This document shows, piece by piece, positions 23,425 through 33,728 of a stretch of 34,223 nucleotides of DNA. The position numbers and the translations under genes are program-made. Positions within the stretch are counted from its first letter, which is position 1. Every line of letters starts with the position of its first letter. The DNA is taken from positions 1 to 34,223 of the forward strand of contig DDKN01000082.1 of NCBI GenBank assembly GCA_002339725.1, given 5' to 3'. The notes below the pieces were generated by a model, which worked only from the letters and a program-made list of their open reading frames with translations, had not been told where the DNA came from and searched no databases. The DNA comes from Thiobacillus sp. UBA2597 (lineage in GTDB: Bacteria > Pseudomonadota > Gammaproteobacteria > Burkholderiales > Thiobacillaceae).

Positions 23425-23877
23425 CTAGAACGGGATATCGTCGTCCAGATCGTCGAAGCCGCCGGCCGCGCTGCCGCCGGAAGCCCCCGGCTTGCGACCG
23501 CCGCCCGACTCCTCGTTGCCGCTCCAGGCGCCGGTGTTGCCGCCTTCGCCGCGGCTGCCCAGCATCTGCATCTCGTTCGCCACGATCTCGGTGGTGTAGC
23601 GCTTGACGCCATCCTTCTCCCACTCGCGCGTGCGCAGGCTGCCCTCGATGTAAACCGAGCGGCCCTTCTTCAGGTACTCGCCGGCGATCTCGGCCAGCTT
23701 GCCGAAGAACACCACGCGGTGCCATTCGGTGCGCTCCTGGCGCTCGCCGCTCTTGTCCTTGTAGCGGTCGGTGGTCGCCAGCCGGATGGTGGTGATGGCA
23801 TCACCGCTGGGCATGTAACGGGTTTCCGGGTCCGCGCCCAGGTTGCCGACCAGAATTACCTTGTTGACCGAAGCCAT
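23425..23877 (-). CDS. ssb: Single-stranded DNA-binding protein SSB
   Basis: The product has 150 residues: an N-terminal OB-fold beginning MASVNKVILVGNLGADPETR (to about 110), then a Gly/Ser/Ala-rich linker and the acidic tail DDLDDDIPF that binds partner proteins. It coats single-stranded DNA in replication, recombination and repair. Its ATG directly abuts the stop of the upstream MFS gene, and a GGGGGAG site lies within that gene's end, so the two are coupled. In many betaproteobacteria MFS-ssb is divergent from uvrA; here other genes separate the two units. Confidence 0.97.
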   Translation of the reverse strand: MASVNKVILVGNLGADPETRYMPSGDAITTIRLATTDRYKDKSGERQERTEWHRVVFFGKLAEIAGEYLKKGRSVYIEGSLRTREWEKDGVKRYTTEIVANEMQMLGSRGEGGNTGAWSGNEESGGGRKPGASGGSAAGGFDDLDDDIPF

Positions 23878-25260
23878 TCAATCTCCCCCTTGCACGACAT
23901 GCTTGACACCTTCTTCATCCCAACCCAGCTGGCTGACCTTGAGCATGACCACCCCCTCCTCCGGCAGCACGGTGACCGACTCGACCCCGGCGAACACCGC
24001 GAGCCGGGTCGCCAGGCGCTGGACCGCGGCGGCATCCAGGTGACCGACGTGGAACATCTGGGTCTTCACCCGCAGCGGCGGTCGCATGCCCTGGGCCAGC
24101 ACCAGCCAGACACCGATCAGCACGGCACAGAAGACGAACACCGCGGATTGTCCCCAGCCCTTGGCCAGCCAACCGCCGACCGCGCCACCGAAGAACAGAC
24201 CCAGGGCCTGGGCGGTATTGTATACCCCCATGGCCGTGCCTTTGGCCTCGGCCGGGGCCACCTTGGAAACCAGCGAGGGCAGGGTCGCCTCCAGGATGTT
24301 GAAGGCGATGAAATAGGCCAACAGCGTGGCCACCACCGCCCAGAACTCGCCGATGAACAAGGCGAAGCCGAGCTGGGCCAGGAACATCAGGCCGATCGCG
24401 GCGACGAACACCGGCTTCATCCGGCCATACCTCTCGGCGTAGATCACCGCCGGCACCAGGAAGACGAAGGAGCCGAGCAGCACCGGCAGGTAGACCTGCC
24501 AGTGGGCCTCGGCCGGCAGGCCGCCGGCCTGATGCAGCGCGAGCGGCACGATCAGGAACATGGCCATCTGCGCCGCATGCAGGGCGAAGATGCCGAAATC
24601 CAGGCGCAGCAGCTCGTGGTCGCGCAGGACATCGCGCAGGCGGCGTGGGTTGGTCTGGGCGTCGGAGTGGAACACGGTCAGGCCGGGGTTGGGCGTGACG
24701 TATTTGACGACCACGATGGCGAAGAGGGCCAGCACCCCGGTCATGGCGAAGATGCCGGGCACCCCGATCCAGCGGTAGAACAGCGGCCCGCCGGCCAGGG
24801 AGAGGGCAAAGGCCAGGCCGATGGTGCTGCCGATCATGGCCATGGCCTGGGTGCGCTTCTCTTCCCGGGTCAGGTCGGCCAGGAGCGCGGTGACCGCGGC
24901 GGAAATGGCACCCGCCCCTTGCAGGGCGCGGCCGAGAATCACCGTGTAAATGTCGTCCGCGCCCGCCGCCAGGAAGCTGCCCAGGGCGAAGATCAACAGG
25001 CCGACGATGATCACCGGCTTGCGGCCCCAGCGGTCCGAGGCCATGCCGAAAGGCAGCATGAGCAGGGCCTGGGTCAGGCCGTACATGCCCAGGGCCAGGC
25101 CGACCAGGGCCGGATCGCTGCCACCCGGCAGCTCCCGGGCATAGAGGGCGAACACCGGCAGGATCAGGAACATGCCCAGCATGCGCAGGCCGAAAATGGC
25201 CGCCAGCGAGCCGGCGGCCCTGCGCTCGGCGCGGGTCATGGGGACGACTTCGGAAGACAT
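23878..25260 (-). CDS. YajR-family MFS transporter with C-terminal YAM-like domain
   Basis: The product has 460 residues and about 12 transmembrane segments (from residue 15 to 390). The start ERRAAGSLAAIFGLRMLGMF closely resembles E. coli YajR, as do the LYGLTQALLMLPFG and GTAMGVYNTAQALG stretches. After about residue 400 comes a soluble tail with alternating strand and helix pattern, like the YAM domain of YajR. YajR is a putative drug/proton antiporter; its substrate is uncertain. The ATG at 25260 gives the conserved start; a longer upstream reading frame crosses the divergent region and is unlikely. Confidence 0.93.
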   Translation of the reverse strand: MSSEVVPMTRAERRAAGSLAAIFGLRMLGMFLILPVFALYARELPGGSDPALVGLALGMYGLTQALLMLPFGMASDRWGRKPVIIVGLLIFALGSFLAAGADDIYTVILGRALQGAGAISAAVTALLADLTREEKRTQAMAMIGSTIGLAFALSLAGGPLFYRWIGVPGIFAMTGVLALFAIVVVKYVTPNPGLTVFHSDAQTNPRRLRDVLRDHELLRLDFGIFALHAAQMAMFLIVPLALHQAGGLPAEAHWQVYLPVLLGSFVFLVPAVIYAERYGRMKPVFVAAIGLMFLAQLGFALFIGEFWAVVATLLAYFIAFNILEATLPSLVSKVAPAEAKGTAMGVYNTAQALGLFFGGAVGGWLAKGWGQSAVFVFCAVLIGVWLVLAQGMRPPLRVKTQMFHVGHLDAAAVQRLATRLAVFAGVESVTVLPEEGVVMLKVSQLGWDEEGVKHVVQGGD

Positions 25261-25331
25261 GGACGCAGGTTTACGCGAAAATGGCCATATATTAGCCGGT
25301 TTACGGCGCCAGACCGAACCAGGAGTGGACC
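25261..25331. promoter_or_regulatory. Divergent intergenic region, MFS-ssb / TonB receptor 2
   Basis: This 71-bp gap separates the start codons of the MFS carrier and the second TonB receptor. It holds an AT-rich core (AAAATGGCCATATATTAG) that could serve promoters on both strands, but no pair with correct spacing stands out. A good AGGAG lies at 25321-25325, 6 nt before the receptor ATG. Confidence 0.4.
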
Positions 25332-27341
25332 ATGGAGAGGATTCGACCCCGCCGCGCCCCTTATTCAGCCAGCCGCCGCCGGTTCCGGCCCCGCCTCCTG
25401 CCGGCCCTGCTCGCTGCCCTCGCCTGGCAGGCAGGCCCCGTCGCGGCCGCCGCGGCCCCACCCGACCTGGCCAGTTTCGCCCTGGAAGACCTGCTCAGAA
25501 TGGAGGTCTATTCGGCCTCCAAATTCCAGCAAAAGGCCAGCGAGGCGCCCTCGGCGGTGACCGTGATCACGGCCGAGGAGATCAAGGCCTACGGCCACCG
25601 CACCCTGGCCGACATCCTGCGCAGCATCCGCGGTGTCTATGTCAGCTATGACCGCAACTACAGCTATGTCGGGGTGCGCGGCTTCGGGCGGCCGGGCGAT
25701 TACAACACCCGCCTGCTGCTGTTGCTGGACGGCTACCGCCTCAACGACAACGTTTACGACGGTGCCCTGGTCGGCACCGACTTCATCCTCGACGTCGATC
25801 TGATCGAGCGGGTGGAGTTCGTGCCCGGTCCCGGCTCGGCCATCTACGGCAACAATGCCCTCTTCGGCGTGATCAATGTCATCACCAAGCAGGGTCGGCA
25901 GCTCGGCGGCGCCGAGGTCTCGGCCGAACTGGCCAGCCACGACACCTGGAAGGGCCGGGCCAGCTACGGCCGCCGCTTCGACAACGGGCTCGACCTGCTG
26001 CTTTCGGTCGGCCGCTACGACAGCCAGGGGCAGGACCTGTTCTTTCCGGAGTTCAACGGCACCGCCGTCGGCCTCGATCACGACCGGGCCGACAACGTCT
26101 ATGGCAAGTTCGCCTTCGGCGACTTCACCCTGGCCCTGGCCCATGCCGACCGCAAAAAGGGAGTGCCCACCGCTTCGTACGGCCAGGACTTCAACGACCC
26201 GCGCGCGAACACCGTGGACCGCCAGTCGTTTTTCGACCTGAAATATCAACGCGCGCTGAGCGATCAGCTGGAGCTCACCGGGCGGGCCTACTATGGGCTG
26301 TATCACTACACCGGCGACTACATCTATAGCGGGGTGGACAATCGCGATCGCACCAACGGCCGCTGGTGGGGGGCGGAAGTGAAACTCCTTCATACCGCCT
26401 TCAAGGGCCACAAGCTGGTCTACGGCGGCGAGTACCAGCGCGACCTTCAACGCGACCAGGCCAATTACGATCTCGATCCCTATGCCGCCTATCTGGATGA
26501 CCGCCGCCAGAGCGAGCGCTGGGCGCTCTACCTTCAGGACGAATACAGCCTGAGCGAGCGCACCCTGCTCAACGCCGGCCTGCGCTTCGATCGTTCGGCC
26601 GAGGGCCACAACAGCGTCAATCCCCGGCTGGGCCTGATCCACCAATGGGACGACACGACCACCTGGAAGATCCTCTATGGCACCGCCTTCCGGGCGCCTG
26701 ATGCCTATGAGCTCTATTACATTGCCTACGGCCCGCCGGACCAGCTGGCCAACCCCAATCTGCGGCCTGAGAAGATCAAGACCTACGAGCTGGTGCTGGA
26801 GAAGGTGATCGGCAGCGATATCCGGCTGACCGCTTCGGCCTACCACTATGCGATCGAGGACCTGATCGAGCAGGAAACCCTGCCGAGCGGCGATCTTCAG
26901 TTCAACAACATCGCCCAGGCCGAGGCCGACGGCCTCGAATTCGAGGCGGAGCGGCGTTGGGCCGACGGCAGCCAACTGAGGGCGAGCTACACCTGGCAGC
27001 TCGCCCAGCGCCAGGACGGCACCTGGCTGGACAACTCGCCGCGCCACCTGGCCAAGCTCAACTGGAGTCAGCCCGTTTTGGGCAAGCGCTGGCGCAGCGG
27101 CCTGGAATTGCAATACATCGGCAGCCGTCGCACCAGTCATCCCGGCATCAGCGCCGGCAGCAGCGTGGTCACCAACCTCACGCTCACCAGCCAGAAGCTG
27201 GCCCCGGGCCTGGAGGTCACCGCCGGCGTCTACAACCTGTTCGATCAGCGCTACGCCGATCCGGGCTCGGACCAACACAGCCAGGCCATGCTGCGTCAGG
27301 ACGGACGCACCTGGCGGCTGAAGCTGACCTACCGGTTCTGA
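25332..27341 (+). CDS. TonB-dependent outer-membrane receptor (receptor 2, YfiR-linked type)
   Basis: The product has 669 residues. A long Arg-rich N-terminus precedes a signal peptide cleaved near residue 41. Next comes an LEDLLRMEVYSASKFQQKAS element (51-70) and a plug domain (about 68-185, with TLADILRSIRGVYVSYDRNY, RLLLLLDGYRLNDN and YGNNALFGVINVIT). The beta-barrel ends in LKLTYRF. I recall the LEDLL...SASK lead as typical of receptors encoded next to YfiR-family proteins, which is the case here (2-bp gap). The ligand is unknown. An AGGAG site lies 6 nt upstream of the ATG. Confidence 0.94.
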   Translation: MERIRPRRAPYSASRRRFRPRLLPALLAALAWQAGPVAAAAAPPDLASFALEDLLRMEVYSASKFQQKASEAPSAVTVITAEEIKAYGHRTLADILRSIRGVYVSYDRNYSYVGVRGFGRPGDYNTRLLLLLDGYRLNDNVYDGALVGTDFILDVDLIERVEFVPGPGSAIYGNNALFGVINVITKQGRQLGGAEVSAELASHDTWKGRASYGRRFDNGLDLLLSVGRYDSQGQDLFFPEFNGTAVGLDHDRADNVYGKFAFGDFTLALAHADRKKGVPTASYGQDFNDPRANTVDRQSFFDLKYQRALSDQLELTGRAYYGLYHYTGDYIYSGVDNRDRTNGRWWGAEVKLLHTAFKGHKLVYGGEYQRDLQRDQANYDLDPYAAYLDDRRQSERWALYLQDEYSLSERTLLNAGLRFDRSAEGHNSVNPRLGLIHQWDDTTTWKILYGTAFRAPDAYELYYIAYGPPDQLANPNLRPEKIKTYELVLEKVIGSDIRLTASAYHYAIEDLIEQETLPSGDLQFNNIAQAEADGLEFEAERRWADGSQLRASYTWQLAQRQDGTWLDNSPRHLAKLNWSQPVLGKRWRSGLELQYIGSRRTSHPGISAGSSVVTNLTLTSQKLAPGLEVTAGVYNLFDQRYADPGSDQHSQAMLRQDGRTWRLKLTYRF

Positions 27342-27343
27342 CC

Positions 27344-27877
27344 ATGCCGCACTGGTTTGCCCCGGCCCGGCCCCACTGGCTCCTGCTCGCCCTCCTGGCG
27401 CTGGCAGCCGGACATGTCGTCCCGGCACGGGCGCAGGCGCTGACGGAATATCAGGCCAAGGCAGCCCTGCTCTACAATTTTCCCAAGTTCGTCGAGTGGC
27501 CGGCGAGCAGCCGGCCCGGCATGCTGCTTTGTGCCCTGGCGCCAGACCCTCTTGGCCCCGCCCTCGATTCTCTGCAGGGCAAACCCCTCAAGAATACCGT
27601 CGTCAGCATTGCCCGCCCGGCCAACCCCACGGCCGCCCAGGCCTGTCAGGTGCTGTTCATTGCCGACGCCGACAATCTCGACCGGGTGCTGGCCGGCCTG
27701 GGCAACGCCCCGGTGCTCACCGTCGGCGACGAGGAGGGCATGGCCGCCCGCGGCGTGATGATCGAGCTGATCCGGGAAGGCCCGCGCATCGCCTTCAAGA
27801 TCAACCTGAGCGCCGCCCGGCGCGCCGGCCTGACCATCAGCTCGCAACTGCTCAAGCTGGCCCGGGAGGTCTACTGA
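27344..27877 (+). CDS. YfiR family periplasmic protein (DUF4154)
   Basis: The product has 177 residues with a signal peptide (cleavage after ARA, about residue 30). The mature part shows the YfiR/DUF4154 pattern: YQAKAALLYNFPKFVEWP (36-53), C63 and C101, VGDEEGMAARGVMIEL (127-142), and FKINLSAARRAGLTISSQLLKLA near the end. P. aeruginosa YfiR represses the diguanylate cyclase YfiN from the periplasm. Here only the first of its two disulfide pairs is kept, and no cyclase lies nearby. The 2-bp gap to the TonB receptor suggests joint expression and a shared function. Confidence 0.93.
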   Translation: MPHWFAPARPHWLLLALLALAAGHVVPARAQALTEYQAKAALLYNFPKFVEWPASSRPGMLLCALAPDPLGPALDSLQGKPLKNTVVSIARPANPTAAQACQVLFIADADNLDRVLAGLGNAPVLTVGDEEGMAARGVMIELIREGPRIAFKINLSAARRAGLTISSQLLKLAREVY

Positions 27878-27894
27878 GCCCCGGGCCGGCCGGG

Positions 27895-27923
27895 TTGGGC
27901 GAACTGACTGAAACCGGTATATT
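27895..27923 (+). promoter_or_regulatory. Candidate sigma-70 promoter for uvrA
   Basis: TTGGGC (27895-27900) and TATATT (27918-27923) are separated by exactly 17 bp, with the -10 about 31 bp before the uvrA ATG. The -10 matches five of six consensus bases, the -35 three of six. It would let uvrA be transcribed independently of the YfiR gene that ends 77 bp upstream. I see no LexA-type CTGT-N8-ACAG box here. Confidence 0.5.
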
Positions 27924-27954
27924 GGCGGATTGTCCTGATTCCAGACCGCACAGC

Positions 27955-30763
<2,809 letters not shown>

Positions 30764-30771
<8 letters not shown>

Positions 30772-31495
30772 GCCGGTCCGCCTGTCCAAACTGATGGCCC
30801 AGCGCGGGCTCTGCTCGCGGCGCGAAGCGGACGCTTACATCGAGCGCGGCTGGGTCTATGTCGACGGCCATAAGGTGGACGTGCTCGGCACCAAGGTCGA
30901 CCCCGATTGCGAGATCCGGCTCGCCCAGCAGGCCGACTTGCAACAGCAACGCCGGGTAACCCTATTGCTGCACAAACCGGTGGGCTATGTCTCGGGCCAG
31001 CCCGAGCCGGGCTACACACCGGCGCTGGCGCTGATCCAGCGCGACACGCAGTGGCGCGAGAGCCGCGGTCCGGCCTTCAGCCCGGCCATGCTGAAAGGCC
31101 TGGCCCCGGCCGGCCGCTTGGACATCGATTCGACCGGCTTGTTGGTGCTCACTCAGGACGGACGCATCGCCCGGCAACTGATCGGCGATGACTCCGAGGT
31201 GGAGAAGGAATACCTGGTGCGGGTGGAGGGCCGGCTCGACGAGCATGGCCTTGCCCTGCTCAACCACGGCCTGTCGCTCGACGGCCACAAGCTCAGGCCG
31301 GCCAAGGTGGTTTGGCAAAACCGGGACCAATTGCGCTTCATCCTGAAGGAAGGCCGCAAGCGCCAGATCCGCCGCATGTGCGAGCTGGTCGGCCTCAAGG
31401 TGGTCGGCCTCAAACGGGTGCGCATCGGCCGCGTGCGCCTGGGCGAGCTGCCCCTGGGCCAGTGGCGCTATTTGCGCGAGGACGAGCGCTTCTAG
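30764..31495 (+). CDS. RluB/RluE/RluF-family rRNA pseudouridine synthase (probably RluF-like)
   Basis: The product has 243 residues. An S4 RNA-binding domain (about 6-55, RLSKLMAQRGLCSRREADAY) precedes the catalytic domain with the GRLDIDSTGLLVLT motif and catalytic D120. The C-terminal half has the GRKRQIRRMCELVGLKVVGLKRVRIG stretch typical of the RsuA/RluB/RluF group. I favour the RluF type (23S rRNA position 2604) but the target base is uncertain. The start is GTG, overlapping the uvrA stop by 8 bp, so expression is probably coupled. It ends with a 4-bp overlap with the convergent SAM hydrolase gene. Confidence 0.93.
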
Positions 31496-32241
31496 TGCAG
31501 CGCCTCGCTGGCAGCACCGGCCAGGCCGACCTTGTCCCCGATCTTCAGGCCCAGCAGCTCAGCCGCGCTGGCCCGGTTGGCCGCAATCTCGACCAGGCCT
31601 GAGCTGTTCACATGCCAGAAGAGCTCGCCCTTGCCGGCCTCAGCAAAGGTGCGGCAATAAGGCAGTGCCCGCCCCTTGACCTCCAGCGCCGTCTCCCCGC
31701 TCATCAGGCCGCCGCGCAGCCCGGTCCAGGCATTGCCGTAGTGGTCGAGGTAGATGATGCGCGGCAGGTCGGCGCTGTCGAACTGCACTTCGAGTTTGTC
31801 CGCCGGTTTCAGCTTGTCCTCGGGGAAACGGCCGGCGGCGAGCCAGGCGGCGATGGGCGCGAACAGGTCGCGGCCGTGGAAGGTGTCGGCGAGTTGTTCC
31901 GGCCGCCAGGCGATCTGCCAGTAGCGCGCCTGGCTGGCGCGCTGCGCGACGATGGAGAGCAGGCCGTTGTCCGGGCCCACATACCAGCGGCCGTCGGCCT
32001 CGACCACCACCGCCTGGCGCGGCCCGCCGACGCCGGGATCCACCACACAGAAGAAGACGCTGCCGGCTGGGAAGCTGCGACACAGGGCATCGAGCAACTG
32101 CGCCCCGGCATGGGCATTGAAGTCAGGCGCGCCGTGCAGCAGGTCGATGACCGGTACAGACGGCGCCTCGCGCACGAGCACCGCCTTGACCTGGCCGACG
32201 TAGGGGTCGGCCCAGCCGTAATCGGTAAACAGGACAATCAT
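31492..32241 (-). CDS. SAM hydroxide adenosyltransferase (DUF62 family)
   Basis: The product has 249 residues and belongs to the SAM hydroxide adenosyltransferase / DUF62 family, whose members use water or hydroxide to split S-adenosylmethionine to adenosine and methionine. Characteristic parts are LFTDYGWADPYVGQVKAVL near the N-terminus, FFCVVDPGVGG, WYVGPDNGLLS and a late IYLDHYGNAWTGL segment. Related enzymes also make halogenated nucleosides, but those are rare, so SAM hydrolysis is the safer guess. Its stop overlaps that of the pseudouridine synthase (CTAG). The upstream terminator separates it from rplQ. Confidence 0.92.
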   Translation of the reverse strand: MIVLFTDYGWADPYVGQVKAVLVREAPSVPVIDLLHGAPDFNAHAGAQLLDALCRSFPAGSVFFCVVDPGVGGPRQAVVVEADGRWYVGPDNGLLSIVAQRASQARYWQIAWRPEQLADTFHGRDLFAPIAAWLAAGRFPEDKLKPADKLEVQFDSADLPRIIYLDHYGNAWTGLRGGLMSGETALEVKGRALPYCRTFAEAGKGELFWHVNSSGLVEIAANRASAAELLGLKIGDKVGLAGAASEALH

Positions 32242-32253
32242 GAGGCACCAATG

Positions 32254-32280
32254 AAAAAGGCCGGCGATGCCGGCCTTTTT
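32254..32280 (-). terminator. Terminator of the alpha operon after rplQ
   Basis: A perfect 12-bp stem (AAAAAGGCCGGC at 32254-32265 with GCCGGCCTTTTT at 32269-32280, 3-base loop) has a T-run on each strand. It lies 17 bp past the rplQ stop, so it should terminate the rpsD-rpoA-rplQ transcript. The SAM hydroxide adenosyltransferase gene 12 bp further on then needs its own promoter or read-through. Confidence 0.88.
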
Positions 32281-32297
32281 ACCACAGCTTGCGCCGC

Positions 32298-32684
32298 TTA
32301 TTCAGCCGCGACAGCCTCGGCGCTCTCCGGACGGTCGACCAGTTCGACCAGGGCCATGGGGGCGTTGTCGCCCTTGCGGAAGCCGGCCTTGAGGATGCGC
32401 AGGTAGCCGCCGGGACGGGCCATGAAGCGGGGGCCCAGATCGTCGAACAGCTTGGCCACGATGTCGCGGTCGCGGGTACGGTCAAAGGCGAGACGGCGGT
32501 TGGCCAGGCTCGGCTTCTTGCCCAAGGTGATCAGGGGCTCGGCCACGCGGCGCAGTTCCTTGGCCTTGGGCAGGGTGGTGCTGATCACCTCGTGACGCAA
32601 CAGGGCGTTGGTCAGGTTGCGCAGCATCGCAGCGCGATGGCTGCTGGTGCGGTTGAGTTTGCGGTTGGACAGGCGATGACGCAT
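32298..32684 (-). CDS. rplQ: 50S ribosomal protein L17
   Basis: The product has 128 residues and starts MRHRLSNRKLNRTSSHRAAM, the conserved L17 N-terminus, followed by LRNLTNALLRHEVISTTLPKAKELRRVAEPLITL. It is the last gene of the alpha operon. The C-terminal tail after the PMALVELVD core is short and acidic (RPESAEAVAAE). The gap to rpoA is 29 bp. Confidence 0.98.
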   Translation of the reverse strand: MRHRLSNRKLNRTSSHRAAMLRNLTNALLRHEVISTTLPKAKELRRVAEPLITLGKKPSLANRRLAFDRTRDRDIVAKLFDDLGPRFMARPGGYLRILKAGFRKGDNAPMALVELVDRPESAEAVAAE

Positions 32685-32713
32685 TTTCTGTTACCTCTTC
32701 GTTCGAGCCGTGC

Positions 32714-33703
32714 TTAGGGCTTTTCCAAGCCAACGGGCGGCCAGTTTTCCAGCTTCATGCCCAGGGTCAGACCGCGCGCAGCCAGCACGTCCTTGATCTC
32801 GTTCAGGGACTTGCGGCCCAGGTTCGGGGTCTTGAGCAGTTCGTTCTCGGTGCGCTGGATCAGATCACCGATGTAGTAGATGTTCTCGGCCTTCAGGCAG
32901 TTGGCGGAGCGCACGGTCAGTTCCAGCTCGTCCACCGGGCGCAGCAGGATCGGATCGATCTGGGCACCGCTGGCGGCGCTGGGCTGCTCGGACGACAGGC
33001 TGACGCCCTTCAGATCGGCGAACGGCATCAACTGCTCGATCAGCAGGCGGGCGGCGCCGCGCACGGCCTCTTCCGGCTCGATCACGCCGTTGGTTTCGAC
33101 CTCGAGCACCAGTTTGTCGAGATCGGTGCGCTGCTCGACGCGGGCGCTGTCGACACTGAAGCTGACCTTCTTCACCGGGCTGTACAGGGCGTCCATCATG
33201 ATCACGCCGACCGGCCGGGTCTCGTCCTTCACGGTGCGGGCGGTCACCGGCACATAGCCGCGCCCGGCCTCGATCTTGACTTCCATGTCGAGCTTGCCGC
33301 CTTTGGTGATATGGGCGATGACATGGTCCGGATTCAGGATCTCGACATCGTGGCCCCCCTGCAGATCACCCGCGGTAACCACGCCTTCGCCTTCCTTCTT
33401 GACCGTGAGGATGGCTTCGCTACGGTTGTTCAGCTTGACCGACAGCCCCTTGAGGTTGAGCAGGATGTCGACCACGTCTTCCTGTACGCCTTCGATCGTG
33501 GAATATTCATGCACCACGCCGGCAATGCGGATCTCGGTCGGCGCATAGCCCTGCATGGAAGACAGCAGAATGCGGCGCAGGGCATTACCCAGAGTGTGAC
33601 CGTAGCCACGCTCGAACGGCTCCAGCGTAACCCGCGCTTGCCGCGGGGAAATGCTGTTGACCTCGACGATACGGGGTTTCAGCAGTTCGCCAGTGTTCGA
33701 CAT
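32714..33703 (-). CDS. rpoA: DNA-directed RNA polymerase subunit alpha
   Basis: The product is 329 residues, the normal size. The N-terminal assembly domain (to about 235) contains LEPFERGYGHTLGNALRRILLSS, and the C-terminal domain (about 250-329) carries the RSANCLKAENIYYIGDL stretch with the arginine used for UP-element contact. The N-terminal part dimerises and binds beta and beta', while the C-terminal part touches DNA and activators. It is preceded by rpsD (25 bp) and followed by rplQ, the normal alpha-operon order. Confidence 0.99.
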   Translation of the reverse strand: MSNTGELLKPRIVEVNSISPRQARVTLEPFERGYGHTLGNALRRILLSSMQGYAPTEIRIAGVVHEYSTIEGVQEDVVDILLNLKGLSVKLNNRSEAILTVKKEGEGVVTAGDLQGGHDVEILNPDHVIAHITKGGKLDMEVKIEAGRGYVPVTARTVKDETRPVGVIMMDALYSPVKKVSFSVDSARVEQRTDLDKLVLEVETNGVIEPEEAVRGAARLLIEQLMPFADLKGVSLSSEQPSAASGAQIDPILLRPVDELELTVRSANCLKAENIYYIGDLIQRTENELLKTPNLGRKSLNEIKDVLAARGLTLGMKLENWPPVGLEKP

Positions 33704-33728
33704 AGTTTTAGACCTTTAGGCGGACGGA

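Noticed and set aside
25365..27428. Minus-strand 687-codon open frame opposite TonB receptor 2
   Set aside because: No family signature and fully antisense to a typical receptor with signal peptide and barrel end.
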